A DNA stretch of 64,000 nucleotides, taken from Lycium barbarum. Lineage: Eukaryota > Streptophyta > Magnoliopsida > Solanales > Solanaceae. This document shows, one piece after another, positions 40,458 through 55,400 of the stretch. The notes under the pieces are model-generated. The model was not told the DNA's origin. It did no database searches and was given only the letters and a program-made list of their open reading frames with translations. The stretch covers positions 24,740,231-24,804,230 of the forward strand of contig NC_083344.1 of NCBI RefSeq assembly GCF_019175385.1. The letters are read 5' to 3'. Each line of letters begins with the position of its first letter. Position 1 is the stretch's first letter. Both the position numbers and the translations under genes were made by a program.

Positions 40458-43400
40458 ATGGAAGAAGAACTGGTAAGAAGCTATTATAATCAAGAACGTA
40501 TTTGAATGAATTGGGTCATCTTGATCTATCAGCATTACTAATCCTGATGATTTGCTTTAGAATCAGAAAAAGGATGATGAACTTGTGAGTGAGATAAAGC
40601 AACTACAAGAAAGAATCTACGGTGATCCCACTGCCCAAACGGTGTTATTCCTTCTCCAAACGGCCAAGGTGAGTCATCATCTTCCCTATTTTTTGTTTGA
40701 CTTTAAGGGTGTGTTCAGTATGCAAGAAAATAAGTCAATTTCTTATTTTCTTGTGTTCGGTACATAAGACAAAAAATATTATCCTAAAAGAATTTGTATA
40801 TAATCTAGACATATATTATGGGAGGTGGGGGTGGTGGCGAGGAGAAAATCAATGTGAATGGTACTTGTTAGACTTGTTTTCCCTTCTTTTGATAGTAATG
40901 GTAACATGTGTATTCGGGTGAATTCAAATGGTTACAATAGTGGGGAAGTGGGTGAATTTATAGGGTAAGCGGGTGGTAGCGCTTCCATGATTCATGCCCG
41001 TTTCAGCTGTTAAAGGACTAAGATTGTTGGCATTAAATGGAATCCCAGATATCTCGGAATCTGGCCGTTGTTTGAGTTATCTCCCGTCCGGGCACTCTAA
41101 ACTTCCCCGGATGGATCCTTTTGGGCTCCTGCTGTTTGGTGCGAATAAGCTGGGCCCGGGAGATGATTCTCGGATGGTCCAACAAGTCCTTGGTCTGATT
41201 GGCGTTGACTAACTCAACCTGGCTATGTTTAATTGGACAGAGAATTTAAGAAAGAAACAAATATGTTTAGAACTTGTTATCTTAAATAGCTTAACATTTT
41301 TGTAACAATAAAGCATGTCAACTAAGATAATTATAGAAGAAAATCTAGAAAACTTTCATTTCCTAAAACATTCTAAAAATGAAAGTGTGAAATGAAATGA
41401 AACAAAGTGAGAATCATTTCCCTCATAAAAAAAAAAAGTGAGTATCATGCAGTTCAAGAGTGTGAGTGATATGCTACTTTAAAAACAGGGAAAATAGTAG
41501 GAAAGATGACTCACTCAACTGTTGACTGTAGTCCTCTCTACGCTTGCCATGTATCCGGTCAAATAGTCTTCGCTTCCAGTATATGTTTTGTTGGGTCCAT
41601 CCCATAATTTGAGGAAGGAAACATCTCCCTCATTTTAAGGAAGAAAACAAGGAAGAAAACATTTCCTTTGTTTTGAGGAAGAAAACATATTCCTTGTTTT
41701 AAGGAAGAAAACATCTTCCTTGTATTTGGCAAATTGTCAAGTGCTTGCTTGAGTCACAAATGACATCAATAGGTTCATTTCATCCCTATAAATAGGGAAG
41801 TCTTCTATCATTTGTAGCATCACCAAGAGCAAGAGAGAAAAACAGTAAGGAAAACACTTGAGTGAGATATAGGTATTCAGTTTAGGATTGGTTTTTTTGT
41901 AATAGTTGAGTGTGAGAGTTGCTCCTCCTATTGTAATTCTGTTCCGGTTATGAATAGAAGACTTTTCCAATCCTAACAAGTGGTATCAGAGCTTGGTTAA
42001 TCTTCCAGGCCAATCTTTTAAAGTTTCGTAAAATTTTCAGTCAAAAATTTTTTGTCCCAAAATTGTGCTCTGAGTATACCATTAGAAAGATCTCGTTCCG
42101 AGGATTCCGAATATATATTTTTCGGAATTTTTCGACCACCGAAAGGCCTCCAAAAGTCCAGTCAAAGTTTCTCTGTCCACCATCGCCGCCGCCGCTCCGC
42201 CACCTTCCGGCCACCAGCTCGCCGGAGAAGACGACCGGAGAAACCCGATACGAACAACCCGTTTTGTCCAGACCAACCCGTTTGACCAGAACCAGATCTG
42301 GTCAAAGTCCAATTGCCACATCATCCTTTTGTTGACTTTTTCAACCAGCCAGTGGTTAAACCGGCCCGGTTCGGTTTGAATTAGTGCAGCCCGGTTCACT
42401 CTGTTTTTGTTCGGTTTTCAGATTGGTCAGACCGGTTCCCTAGGTTTTCGACCATTCCGGATTCAACCGTGAGTCCCGTTTTGCCTGATTCTGCTTCCAC
42501 AGTCCAGTACAAGTAGATTAGGTGCACTTTATCATGGAGAAATCATCATCGGATACCATGATTCCGCTAACATCCTCAAATTATAACATGTGGAAACCTC
42601 GTATGGAGGACTTGTTAAATTTGAAGGATTTAGCCGAGCCGCTCGAAAATAAAGGTGCCAAACCCGACAAGAAGACAGACGAAGAATGGGCAAGAATGAA
42701 TAGGAAAACGGTCGCACAAATTCGACAGTGGATTGACCATAGTGTATTCCATCATGTCGCGCAGGAAACGAGTGCTTACAAACTTTGAGAAAAGCTTGGG
42801 AGCATGTACCAAGCAAAAACGGCTCGAAATAAAACATTGTTGATGAGGCGATTGGTAAATCACAAGCTACGTAGCGGTACCTCTGTCACAGAACACACAA
42901 GTCAGTTCTAAGATCTCGTGAACCAGCTAAGTGCAGCCGAATGGGTTCTCAAAGATGAGGAGCAAGCAATCTTGCTCCTAAGTTCTCTACCTGATAGCTG
43001 GGAGACTCTTGTTGTCACTCTCAGTAATTCTGCCCCCAATGGTAAGGTGACCATGCAGATGGTCACGGACGCCTTAATAAACGAGGAATCGCGAAGAAAA
43101 GAAGCCGGGGTAGATCAATCATATGCCCTTGTTTCTGAAAATAGTGGACGCAACGGAGGTAGAAGCGGAGGTAGAGGAAGAGGCCGAGGCAAAGGTAGAG
43201 GTCGAGGTCAAAGTAGAGGAAGATCTCAAGTTCGAGGGAGATCACGAGAGCGGGGAAAGTCCGTCGATACCAACACTTGGTTCGAGGGCTATTGTAACTA
43301 TTATGGCAACTATGGCCACAAGAAGGTGGAGTGTCGAAAGCTTAAACGGGAGCAGCCTCAAACTAACCAGAGTTCGAGCAAGGAAGATGGTGAGACCAGG

Positions 43401-46400
43401 GTCACCGTGTCACCAAACATTGCACTTGTTACATGCGGAGAGGAAGCATGCCTACACGTGGGCACAAATGATATTGAGTGGGTGATTGATACTGCTGCAT
43501 CATTCCATGCCACTCCACACCGGGATTTGTTCAGTACTTATAAATCTGGAGACCACGGCGTTGTGAAGATGGGCAACACCAGTTTCTCGAGCATTGTTGG
43601 CATTGGTGATGTGCACATAAAAACCAGCAATGGAAGCTCACTTGTGTTAAAAGAGGTTCGTCATGTTCCGGATCTGAGATTGAATCTGATCTCAGGAGTA
43701 GCTCTGGATCGACAGGGGTATGAAAATCTGTTCAAGGATGGTATGTGGAAGCTGTCCAAAGGCTCTATGGTTATTGCTAGAGGACATATTTGTGGTACTC
43801 TTTACAAAACCAATGTAAAGTTGTATCGACCGAGTCTCAATGCAGTTGAAGAAGAGACATCGCCAAACTTGTGGCATAGACGATTGGGCCACATGAGTCT
43901 GAAGGGATTGACGACTCTTGCAAAGAAAGAAGCCATCTTAATAGATAAAGACGTAACTTTGGATCCCTGTGATCACTGTTTATTCGGGAAACAACATAGA
44001 GTTTCTTTCAGTTCCACCAGAAAGAATCGTTCCGAGTTGCTGAGCCTTGTCCACTCTGACGTGTGTGGACCCATTGAAGAAGAATCTCTTGGTGGTAGCA
44101 AATACTTCGTGACATTCATCGATGACGCATCACGGAAGGTTTGGGCTTATTGTCTCAAATCGAAGGATCAAGTATTCGATCGTTTCAAGACATTCCATGC
44201 TATGGTAGAAAGGGAGATTGGAAAGAAGCTGAAATGCCTCCGATCCGACAATGGAGGCGAGTACACTTCCCGGGAGTTTTTGGCATATTGTGCTGAACAT
44301 GGGATCAGACATGAGAAAACGGTGCCACGAACACCACAACATAACGGTGTAGCTGAAAGAATGAACCGCACTATTGTTGAGAAAGTCCGATGCATGCTCA
44401 GTATGGCTAAACTGCTAAAGCCATTCTGGGGCGAAGCTGTTCTGACAGCTTGTTATCTTATAAACAAGTCACCTTCAGTCCCATTGAATTTTGAAGTTCC
44501 AGAAAAGATATGGTCTGGGAAAGATATTTCATATTCTCACTTGAAAGTGTTCGGTGCAAGGCATTTGTGCATGTATCCAAGGAGTTGAGGCAGAAGCTTG
44601 ATCTCAGATCAACTCCGTGTATCTTTATCGGCTATGGAGATCAAGAGTTCGGATACAGGCTGTGGGATCCCGAAATGAAGAAAGTGATTCGAAGTAGAGA
44701 CGTCGTGTTCCATGAAAACCAGTTTCATGAGTGTGCTCCAACAGTCAACAAGTAACGAAGTTATCATGCTCCAGATGATGTCCCTGAATCACCACACATT
44801 CCTCTCAACAACGAGGAACTTCATGATAATGTCCATGATGAACAAGAAAACATTGATCCGGCAGATGTTAATGATGATCAAAACGAAGAAATTCTTGAAC
44901 AGGGGGAGCCTTCACCCCAAGACGCAGCTGGAAATAATCAAGTTCGACGTTCTGTACGAGGGTTAATCCCTCAAAGGTCATACTCGCCAACAGAATGGAT
45001 CCTTCTTACCAGCGAGGGGGAGCCAGAGAGCTTTCAAGAAGCTCAATCTCATCGTGAAAAATCCAATTGGCGACAGGCCATGGAGGAAGAAATGAATTCT
45101 TTACAAAAGAATCAAACATATGAGTTGGTGAAACTTCCTCCGGAAAAGAAGGCCTTGAAGAACAAATGGGTCTTCAAGCTCAAGAAAGATGCTAGCGGAA
45201 ATATCGTGAAGTACAAGGCAAGGCTCGTAGTCAAAGGTTTCCAACAGAAGGAAGGAATTGACTTTGATGAGATTTTTTCGCCGATTGTGAAGATGATGTC
45301 TATCCGAGTGGTTCTCGGATTGGTGGCAAGTATGGATCTTGAACTTGAGCAGATGGACGTGAAAACAACTTTTCTGCATGGTGATTTGGAGGAAGAAATA
45401 TACATGGAGCAGCCCGATGGTTTTCGAATCCCAAAGAAAGAGCATCTCCTTTGCAAGTTAAGGAAGAGTCTCTACGGTCTCAAACAAGCCCCGAGGCAAT
45501 GGTACAAAAAGTTCGACTCATTCATGCTGAAACATCAATACAAAAGAACAACTGCAGATCATTGTGTGTACTTGAAGAAGTTCCCCGATGGAAAATTTAT
45601 CATCCTTCTGCTCTATGTAGATGATATGCTGATAGTAGGCCAGGATGCAACTATGATCAACAACTTGAAGAAAGATTTGTCTAAGTTCTTTGATATGAAA
45701 GACTTAGGCCCTGCACAACATATCTTGGGCATGAAAATCATTCGTGATCGAAAGGCAAAGAAGTTGTTCTTGTCACAAGAGGAATACGTTGAACGCGTGA
45801 TCAAAAGGTTCAACATGAAAAATACCAAGCCTGTTGGTACTCCACTAGCAAATCACTTCAAGTTGAGCAAGGAAAGTTGTCCTTCTTCCGAAGAAGAAAA
45901 GAAGAAGATGAAAGCAGTGCCATACTCTTCAGCAGTTGGAAGTTTGATGTATGCAATGGTGTGCACAAGGCCAGACATTGCTCATGCTGTCGGTGTTGTG
46001 AGCAGATACTTATCAAATCCAGGAATAAAACATTGGGAAGCTGTCAAGTGGATACTACGGTACCTGAAGGGTACATCCAGACTATGTTTGTGCTATGGGG
46101 GAGCTAAGCCGATTTTGGAAGGTTACACTGATGCTGACATGGCAGGAGATTATGATAGCTGGAAATCAACTTCGAGTTATATATTCACATTTGCAGGGGG
46201 AGCTGTGTCATGGCAATCTAAGTTACAAAAGTGTGTAGCACTATCAACCACAGAAGCCGAATACATTGCCGCAGTTGAAGCTGGGAAGGAGCTTATGTGG
46301 CTGAAACGTTTCCTTCAAGAACTGGGTTTCCAACAAGAAGAATACACAGTTCATTGTGATAGTCAAAGCGCTATGGATCTCAGCAAAAACTCGAGGTACC

Positions 46401-49400
46401 ACTCACGCACAAAACATATTGACGTTCGATATCACTGGGTCAGAGAAGCAGTCGAGCAACATGAACTGAAGCTCTCCAAGATCAACACAAACGACAATCC
46501 TGCAGACATGCTGACCAAGGTGGTACCGAGAGACAAGTTCGAATTGTGCAAAGAACTTGTCGGCATACACTCAAACTAAAAGCCAGTGTACCCTCCTTCA
46601 GGTGTATGGGACTGGAGGGGGAGATTTGTTGGGTCCATCCCATAATTTGAGGAAGGAAACATCTCCCTCATTTTAAGGAAGAAAACAAGGAAGAAAACAT
46701 TTCCCTTGTTTTGAGGAAGAAAACATATTCCTTGTTTTAAGGAAGAAAACATCTTCCTTGTATTTGGCAAATTCTCAAGTGCTTGCTTGAGTCACAAATG
46801 ACATCAATAGGTTCATTTCATCCCTATAAATAGGGAAGCCTTTTATCATTTGTAGCATCACCAAGAGCAAGAAAGAAAAACAGTAAGGAAAACACTTGAG
46901 TGAGATATAGGTATTCAGTTTAGGATTGGTTTTTTTGTAATAGTTGAGTGTGAGAGTTGCTCCTCCTATTGTAATTCTGTTCCGGTTATGAATAGAAGAC
47001 TTTTCCAATCCTAACATGTTTACCAATACAATCATATTGGTGCATACTGGTTCTTGTGGATGATTAAATTATTACAATGTTAAATTTGTTTCTACAATTT
47101 TGGATGCAATCCTTGTTTTGACATGAAATATTTAACCTGATATCTGCTGCTTTTTGCGATGATGTAGATGAGCATCATTTGTTCCTTAGCCAATACCTCA
47201 ACCTTGGTCAGATTTTGCTTCTTAAAAAGTAAAAAGATTCCATGCAATTCTATTGAGCTCAGTTAATCTTTTTTTGATGTTCTCATCATCTTTTTTCTCT
47301 TATAACTCATAATAATGGAAGCATTTTTTTTTAACAAGCCCAATCTTGGATATTAATTCCATTTTAAAAGATTTGTCTTGTCACATGCGGGCTTCTTCTT
47401 TGATGTCCTTCTGCCATGCTAGAGGACTGGGTGTCTTTTGGAGAGAACCATATTTTTTAGGTTTCTCCTTTTTGGTATACCACTTGTATACGACCATGTT
47501 GGCCTTGTTATTATTAATGAAAAACTTTACCTGATTAAAAAAAAAAGACCAACTTTTGCTTTGGATTCTTTTAGGCACTTGACAGACAAGAATCTGAACT
47601 CCAATCTAGGTGCATCTTAGAACATTCTAAATTGCAAGCTAAGGTTGATGAGTTTGAGGACCTACTACAAAGAGGCAAAGAGGGGAAGTTCTCAGAAAGT
47701 TTGGACCATACTTTTCGGGACTCCACTGAGAAGCTTGATTCTGCAAAAAGAGTAAGAAAATGCTTTACTTTTTTGCTAACAATAACCAAGAATTAATAGA
47801 TTGAATTATGTCCCTTGCTGACAAGTAACACAGTCAGATTTTGTTTCTTAAAGGAAAATGTCATCAATGAATTCATGTAAAATAGACACTTTCACCAATA
47901 CTTTACCTTATTAAAAAACGGGAACTTCCTCCATGTTCAACTAGAAATATTTGTATCAGTGTGAATCCAAAAAAAATTATTTTCTTTTATCATTCTATGT
48001 TACTTTTCTCATTGAGCTTCTTCTCCTTGTTCATAAAATAGGCAAAATTGTTTCTAATTTTTTCTGAATCACTTACCTGTATTGAGGTTAAGCTTCCGAC
48101 ATGGCCACAAATGTTGTACCTTGTCATTATCTTCTCAAAAAATAAAAGGTTGTATCCTGTCATTTGGATTTGTATTTTCATTATCTTGGATGTTGATTTT
48201 GTTGTTATCTAGACCTAGTGCCAAACAATTAGCCGAGTTTGTGCTGAAGGGTAGTAGGGTCCATTAACCATGGAGATTCAAACTGTTCTTCACGGCCCTC
48301 GGGATTCTTTGTATAAAAAAACAATTAAGTTTGTAGTTGATGTGATTCAATGAGATGCTATTTGATTTCTTTAATAGAAAAATTCAGCCAAATTTGGCCT
48401 ATTAAGATTTTACAAGCTTTACCATTAGTTATGATTGGTTTAATTATGGATTTGATTTGGAATGACATAATACATAAACAAGCCCTCAAACTTGGCCTCA
48501 CCTGGCAAGTATACCCTCCAACTTTGGGTGTGCACAAGTAGGCACCTCAACTTGTATAAAGTTGAACACGTAAACGCAAATGCTGACGTGGCACATAAAT
48601 TTTGGATGTGTTTAGATGATCATTTTATAAGTTGGAGTGTTCAACTGACAAAGTGGAGATAAGTTGAGGTGTCTACTTGTGCACACCCAAAGTTGGAGGG
48701 CATACTTGCCAGCTGAGGCCAAGTTTGAGGGGCCTGTTTATGTATTGTGCCATTTAGAATTATAAACATATCATATTGTAAGCACTTGTAGTTGAGGGAA
48801 TAATCAAACTTCTGAGTTGAATTCTCCCTAATTTCTCATGGTACCAAAGCCCGGTTAGAAAACTTGCTCACCAATACATTTTGAGTCACTGGATGCATAT
48901 AGTTCCTGGTCAGAGTCAAATTCCTTGTCTGAACCCTAGATCCTTTTATGCTGCCTTCCTGTTCTCACCATCACCCAAGGAAGTTTTCTCTAGTCCGAGA
49001 GACCTTTTCCAGAAGTCCATCATTGGACGCGTTGTCAAACCGTGTCGGAATTCGGCACATGCATCAATATTTGACCTACTTTCCGACGACCTTATTTGTC
49101 GAATCTTTCATCAGAAGACTTCTTGACTTTTGGAGAAACTTGGTCGAATTTGTTTTTTGGGCCAAAATCATATATTTTGGAGGTTGATTCACATAAATGA
49201 GCATTAAATAATCCAAATAGTCATCAATGATTTCACGTTGATTGTTGGATCAAGTCTTGACATGAAAATCCCCTGTGGAAGTTTGAGAATTGGGATTAAG
49301 TCTCTGACATCTCAACTTTTATAATGCTGAGCCTCTGACCAGTAACGCTATGGTGTGGCCATCGCATAATGAGTCTTTTATTCATGCCATGGCATCGCTA

Positions 49401-52400
49401 TCACGTGATCTGGTTAGCTTGCTAGGCAGGCTTCATGTGTTGGCCACGTAGTGTCCGTTAAGATTGCTGCCTCTCCTTGTGAATTCCCTTAGCCCGATCA
49501 TGTTACATGTAGTGGGCACGCTATATCACGACCCACTTATGGCCTGATGTGGTGGGCACACCATATCACGACCCACTTATGGCTCGATGCACAGTAGCCA
49601 ACCTAACTTTTTAATTTATCTGACACCCCTGACGGAGGGCGGGCTGATGAGGGCGGGTCAAGTAAGACTGACAGGCTGGCTGGCAAGCTTCTGAAGATGA
49701 GGTGCACATGACACCTTGGCAAATCTCTCATCGGAATGAGAGACGAAAGTAAAGAGCTTTATGAAGCATAACTCAAGTTTATATGGTACGTGTGCTTTTG
49801 GGGCTCGATGTGGCGTAGCCCAAAAGACAAACTGTGCGGGCCTAGGCTCAAGGCGGATAATGCGTGCCATGGACTTGGATCGTGATAATTAATTCCCTTT
49901 TTTGCTATGTTCCATCCCAAATTATATGTTCCATCCCAAATTACCTCTAACTCACTTAAAAAGGGCAGTTTGGTGCACAAAGCATCTCGCATGCTGCACC
50001 CCAAGGGGTGTGATATAGACAGCTTAACCTAATGCAAGCATTAGTGGTTGCTTTCATGGTTTGAACCCGTGACCTATAGGTCACATGGAGATAACTTTAC
50101 CGTTACTTCCAACTCACTTTCAACACCCAAATCGACATCTACATCAATATTCAAACATCATAATTGATTATGAACACATTGTATCACTCAATTGGCATGT
50201 TTTATAGATCGAGTCTGGCATACCCACATTTTTTCCGTCAGAATGATAAGCTAGTAGATGTTCTTACCAAATCCCACAGAAGGCCTCGAATTGAGTACAT
50301 TTGTAACAAGCTTAGAGCTTATGATATGTATGCTCTAACTTGAAGGAAAGTGGTATTTATTATACAAGATTCACAATAATTAGACTTGATTTTATTAGGA
50401 ATTTTATTACGATTCAGTTTCATGATTACGCACTTACCATATTGTAAAATAAGTTACAATAGATTCCCAACCAAACTTGAGGGAATAATCAAGCTTCTTA
50501 CCGCACCCAAGAGTGTGGCCTAGTGGATGAAGTGGGTTGAGAACCATGAGGTTTCAGATTCAAATCCCAGCAGAGGCAAAAATTTAGATGATTTCTTCCC
50601 ATGCCTTGATAGGCAGAGTTACCTGGTACCTGTTGCCGGTGAAAGTCCGTGGAATTAGTTGAGGTGCGCGCAAGCTGGCATGTACACCACGGTTATAAAG
50701 AAAAATAATCAAGCTTCTTACTTGCTTTCTCTCTACTTTCTTATGGCGGGGCCAATTTGAGTAGCCTTTGTCTGGTAGGCATAGACAAAAGTTTATGCTT
50801 TGTTTGTTGGCTTGGATGTTCATCACACAACCTAGATGTTGCTTCAGATTTACCAAATTATAAAGAATTATATCTACTCTGGATTACATCAACCTGTTCT
50901 GTTTAATCAATGTTTTATTGTCTTGGCTTATTATGCTGCTGTATGAGTCTTACATTACTTCTACATTGTTATGCCCCTTTCATGATATTTTTCAAGGTTC
51001 TACTGGTTAGTCGGATTTTGAGGAATTCCTAGTTGGTAAGGACTGATATTGTAATTACTAGATTCTGCTTTACCATGAGAAGGGAAGTTGGAAGAGAAGT
51101 GCAGAGCATGGGTCATTGCTCCATTTGTTCTTATGTGGGTAGTGTGGAGAGAAAGAAGTAGAAGAGCTTTTGAATGAATTAAACGTGAGTTTGTATGTTT
51201 GAAGAATAGCCTTTTATCCCTCATTTATTTTTGGTGCACCCATGAGATTCCCGTTTGTGCGAATGAATGGGTGTACATTGTAGAGAACCATTTACTTTTG
51301 TACGTTCTCTTTATAGCATCTTTCTTTTGGATAGGTAAGATTTAGATTTACAACATCTTTCTACTTAAACACAACATTGTTGTACTTAAGTTCACCACTA
51401 TCCTATAAACTGCACCTTTATGATGTATGACATTGAATTACAGTTCCTTTTCTTTTGATAGGAACTTGCAGCTAATTTGAGGTCAATTCTGTCATTTAAA
51501 CGTCAGCTCGATGATGTGCCATCACAAGCTGAGCTCATTCAGTATGTTCCTCTATTAGTGCTTTTCCATTTTGTGCATTATACTCTTCATACCTGCTGAA
51601 TTTAGAAATCCCTCTCTAGTATATTCGGTATACAAGGAGCTTGAATGTTGAATCGGTGTAGAATTGTTCTATTGAATCGAAAACCAGGTAAATTTAGCTC
51701 TTTGAAAGCATTTATCTAGAGCAAATTCAAGCTAAAGATGTGGGAGTCTTTTTTGTTTTGTTTTGTTTTGATAACCGTGGTGTCTAGGCCAGCTTACGTG
51801 CAACTCGATTAATTCCACGTGTACGTGCTACCTCTCACCAGCACAGGTACTGGGTACCTCTTTCCACCAAGGCTTTGATAGATGGGAAGAAATCACCTAG
51901 TGTTTTTGCCTCCACTGGGATTTAAACCTGATACCTCATCGCTGTTAACCCACTCCATTGACTACTAACACACCCTTGGGTCTTGAGTGCAAGGTTATGT
52001 AGGAGTCTATCCTTATCTAAAGGTTCTTGAACTCTTAAGAGTTTCATCATTTATCAATGAAACCTCATTTCTTCCTAGCCCAAATCTTGTAAGCCCTTAA
52101 ATTTGTGAACATGTGTTGCTTCTAGAATTAATAGAATAGAGTAGCATTTTGCTGTGGAAGCAATTAGTTATGATATTGATTTAAAAAACCCTGGATTTGG
52201 CTTTCACCTGTTGATTATCTGATTCTAGTTTCTTTGTTACAATTTATGCTAGCTGCCTTACTACTTTATAGATGCTTCGAATTTATTAAGTGAAAGAGTA
52301 CCGGTATGCAAAATCTTATAGAGGATTCTATGTTTGACTTTTGTCCAAGTTTCAGAGTCTTACTATTGTGAAGTAGCTAAGTAGGAGGTGGAATTTGATT

Positions 52401-55400
52401 CTCCAGCAGCCCTCCATGATGATTTGGAGATGAAAACTGCATAAAAGCATATTAGATTGTAGGATTTATATGTATTCTAATGGATTATAGGTTCATGGCC
52501 TATTTAGTTTCTTGGTTATTTAGGTAGTATTGAAATTACTCTAGAAAGATGGCAGAACAAAGAATTGATAATTAGATGGCATCACGTATCCTTTAGCACA
52601 ACTCTTGTTATTGAACCCATCAAATTACTATTATTCTTGTTAATGAGTTAATCCAGGTATAAGAAGTTTAGTTCCTAAATTTCGATATCTGATCTATAAC
52701 AATTTTCTTGAACCACGACTAAGGTGCCCAGGCTTACTAGTTGAAGGGAAAAATATATCTAATTCAGGGTCGTTATGTCATGATATCGTGTTTCCAGTAG
52801 AAGTTCATCCATAAGCCCACTGAGTACAGCAAATAGCAAATTGTGCTCATGCTTTTAGTCACTAGCCACAACATTTAAAGTGGTGGTGAAACGACATTAA
52901 CTTAAGTTATTGAAGCATGCTCGTTAATACACACATTCTCTCTCTATCTCCTCTTTCTCTCTCTCTCTGCCAAAAAGTGAACTGAACCTTAATTTGTTAC
53001 TATTACTGTTCCACACTGTTAAATTACTTGTGTATTTAAATGCTTTTGGGCAATCCTTATCACTTGAGCTAACTTTTGGGGTCGTATTATCCCCAGTGTG
53101 CATTTTCCCAACGTGATATTAAAATTAGACCCCTCTTGATGTTGGGTTACCCAACGTTGGGCCACTAAGTTTGTTCCTACACACTCCAGATGTTTAGTCC
53201 TGGGCATGAGGGAATCCGACATCAGTAAGTGTATGTGTTGTTGTTTCCTCATAAGATGTTTGTGAAATTCTCACTACTTGAGCTTGCTTTTGCAGTCGAG
53301 TTATACTCAAGGTCCATTTATCCAACATGTACCTTCAATAACTTTCATATTACATATTTTAATTATCTCATCACCTCTCTTGAAAATTGAGCATCAAATA
53401 TATTCACTTCCATAGAAGTTGTCTTTATTTCAAGAATGACACTCCTTTTTACTATTTGTTATGCATTTAGAATGCAGCATAATGTTTTTCCCGAACGATG
53501 AAAAGATGCCATTTTATAGTCTACATGGCTTCTTCACTGCATTGATCCTATTCAAGGTCCCATTATCTCTTTTATTAAATATTTATAAACTTGAAAAGAT
53601 TTCTGTATTGGTGTGCCTGTTATTAGCCATGAATATAGTTGGATTAATCTTACATGCCTTGTACGTCATACTTCTGAGAGACCTTTTCTTTCGCAGGTAT
53701 GAACTCCGTTTTTCAGAACTTTATACTCATATCCAGGTACAAGCGTAGTTACTAACTTTCATTTGACCATGACTCACATTTCAGTTCCTTGTCAATAACT
53801 TTGTTAACCTCTAAAATGAATGATGCAGGCCAAGGATCGTCAAACCCGTCGATACTATGCTACTTACAACACATTGTTGGAGATAAAAGAATTGATGCTA
53901 AAGGAAACATCGTTACTGAACTCCATACGCTCACAGGTATTGTACAAAGCAAAAAAGAACCTTTATCCTTTGGTGTATGTAATACTCTTATGTTTATCCT
54001 TTAAGTTAATGTTACTGATATGGTGGCCCCATGTACAAGATGTATACAAAATGTAGAGAATCTTACTAAAAGTACATGATTCTCTACATAGAATATAGAG
54101 ATATCAATTATCAACACATATAGGGATATCAAAAAGTGCTTCAAGAATATACAAAAAGAAAAAGCTGATCTGTACGAAAGCACTTTCCACCGCTTCCAGA
54201 GCTCTTCTTTTTTCTTTTTCCATATTGTCCATGTTAAGGGCGCTATTCCCATGCTATTCTTGTCTTTCTTCTGATAGAAGTGGAGTACAGGCACAACATA
54301 ATATTATATGTGCAGATACATTGTGATAACTTATGCATAGATACAACATAATAAGATATGCACAGTTACAACATTTATATGAAATGCATGAATCAAGAGT
54401 CAGAAATCAAGTATGCATGATAAAGACTCATACTTTACTCAACACCAGCACCCCCGTGCCAAACAATCCTGTGTGCACATTGCCCGCGGTGCTCAGGTTA
54501 TACAATGACTCATGAGGGATGAATCCATATCCACACACCATATCTTAGCCTTAGGCTCAACCAAACATGGACAACTCACACGTATAAGCGATTTATAATG
54601 CATATGTATAGTGCATGACTAGCAACTAATCATATAATGCGACATACATATAGCCTATAATGTTGAACTAACATGTGAGAGATGCCTATAATATTATACT
54701 AGCATGAAGAATGCAGTAGATAGTCATGACACAAACAAATAACATGCTAAGCACAAGAGCAATGTGATTCTATATCCGGTATAGCATTTAAGCCCCTGTA
54801 TCCACACATACGCTCATCACTTCACATATACGGTACCCCCCCCCCCCCCCCCAACACACACCATATTCATAGTATGTACAAACGAGTCAATTTGGGATAA
54901 GTTCCCTCATAGAGGTCAAAGCCTTAACTTTTGTCTGTCCGAGCTAGCCTTAACCTTTGCGTACCGCCTTTCCTCGTTCCGAATCCACCAAACAAACTTG
55001 GTCTATCCAAAAGAATACTCAATGAGGTCCAACAAAGACATTGGACTCGATTCGATAATTCTAGACTAGGTCCAACCTTGAAACAAGATTCACCATCAGG
55101 TTACCCATTTACTAAGGAAATCAAATCCATGCTTAGATTCTTATTTCAAGTCCATTTGCATGCTCAAAACCTCATGATTCTCTGGTATATGTCTCAAATC
55201 TCGAATTTTACCCATCTAATTCCATGTTTAGATGATAGATCTTAGGTTGGGGTTCATGAAATAGTCTTAGATCCAAGCTGGAATCACTTACCCCAAGCCT
55301 GTAGAAGAAGATCTAGGTCAAAACTCTTCAATATCGAGCTCTCCAAGTCTCAGAATGGTAAAGAATGAAATAAAAATTACAAAACCGGCTATATCTGCAG

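Larger units (their letters stand above)
41589..47016 (+). mobile_element. Ty1/copia Tork-lineage element (Tnt1-like), complete
   Basis: LTRs of 390 bp each (41589-41978, 46627-47016), both TGTTGGGTCC...CCTAACA. The 5-bp target duplication TGTTT lies at 41584-41588 and 47017-47021. The primer site TGGTATCAGAGC follows the left LTR after two bases, and a GGAGGGGGA run precedes the right LTR. Order: gag, protease, integrase, reverse transcriptase, RNase H, the copia order. The protein is very close to tobacco Tnt1-type elements. Only about five differences separate the LTRs (about 1.3 percent), so the insertion is young. The reading frame nevertheless has three stops and a frameshift. It lies in intron 2 of the CCDC93-like gene, sense strand. 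Confidence 0.95.

Noticed and set aside
42082..42399. 105-codon minus ORF in the copia leader
   Set aside because: It lies in the GC-rich untranslated leader between the primer site and gag and has no family match that I recognise.
54836..54852. Poly-C tract (and the one at about 58863-58882) as regulatory motif
   Set aside because: Homopolymers of this length are slippage-prone and often assembly-affected; both lie inside repeats.
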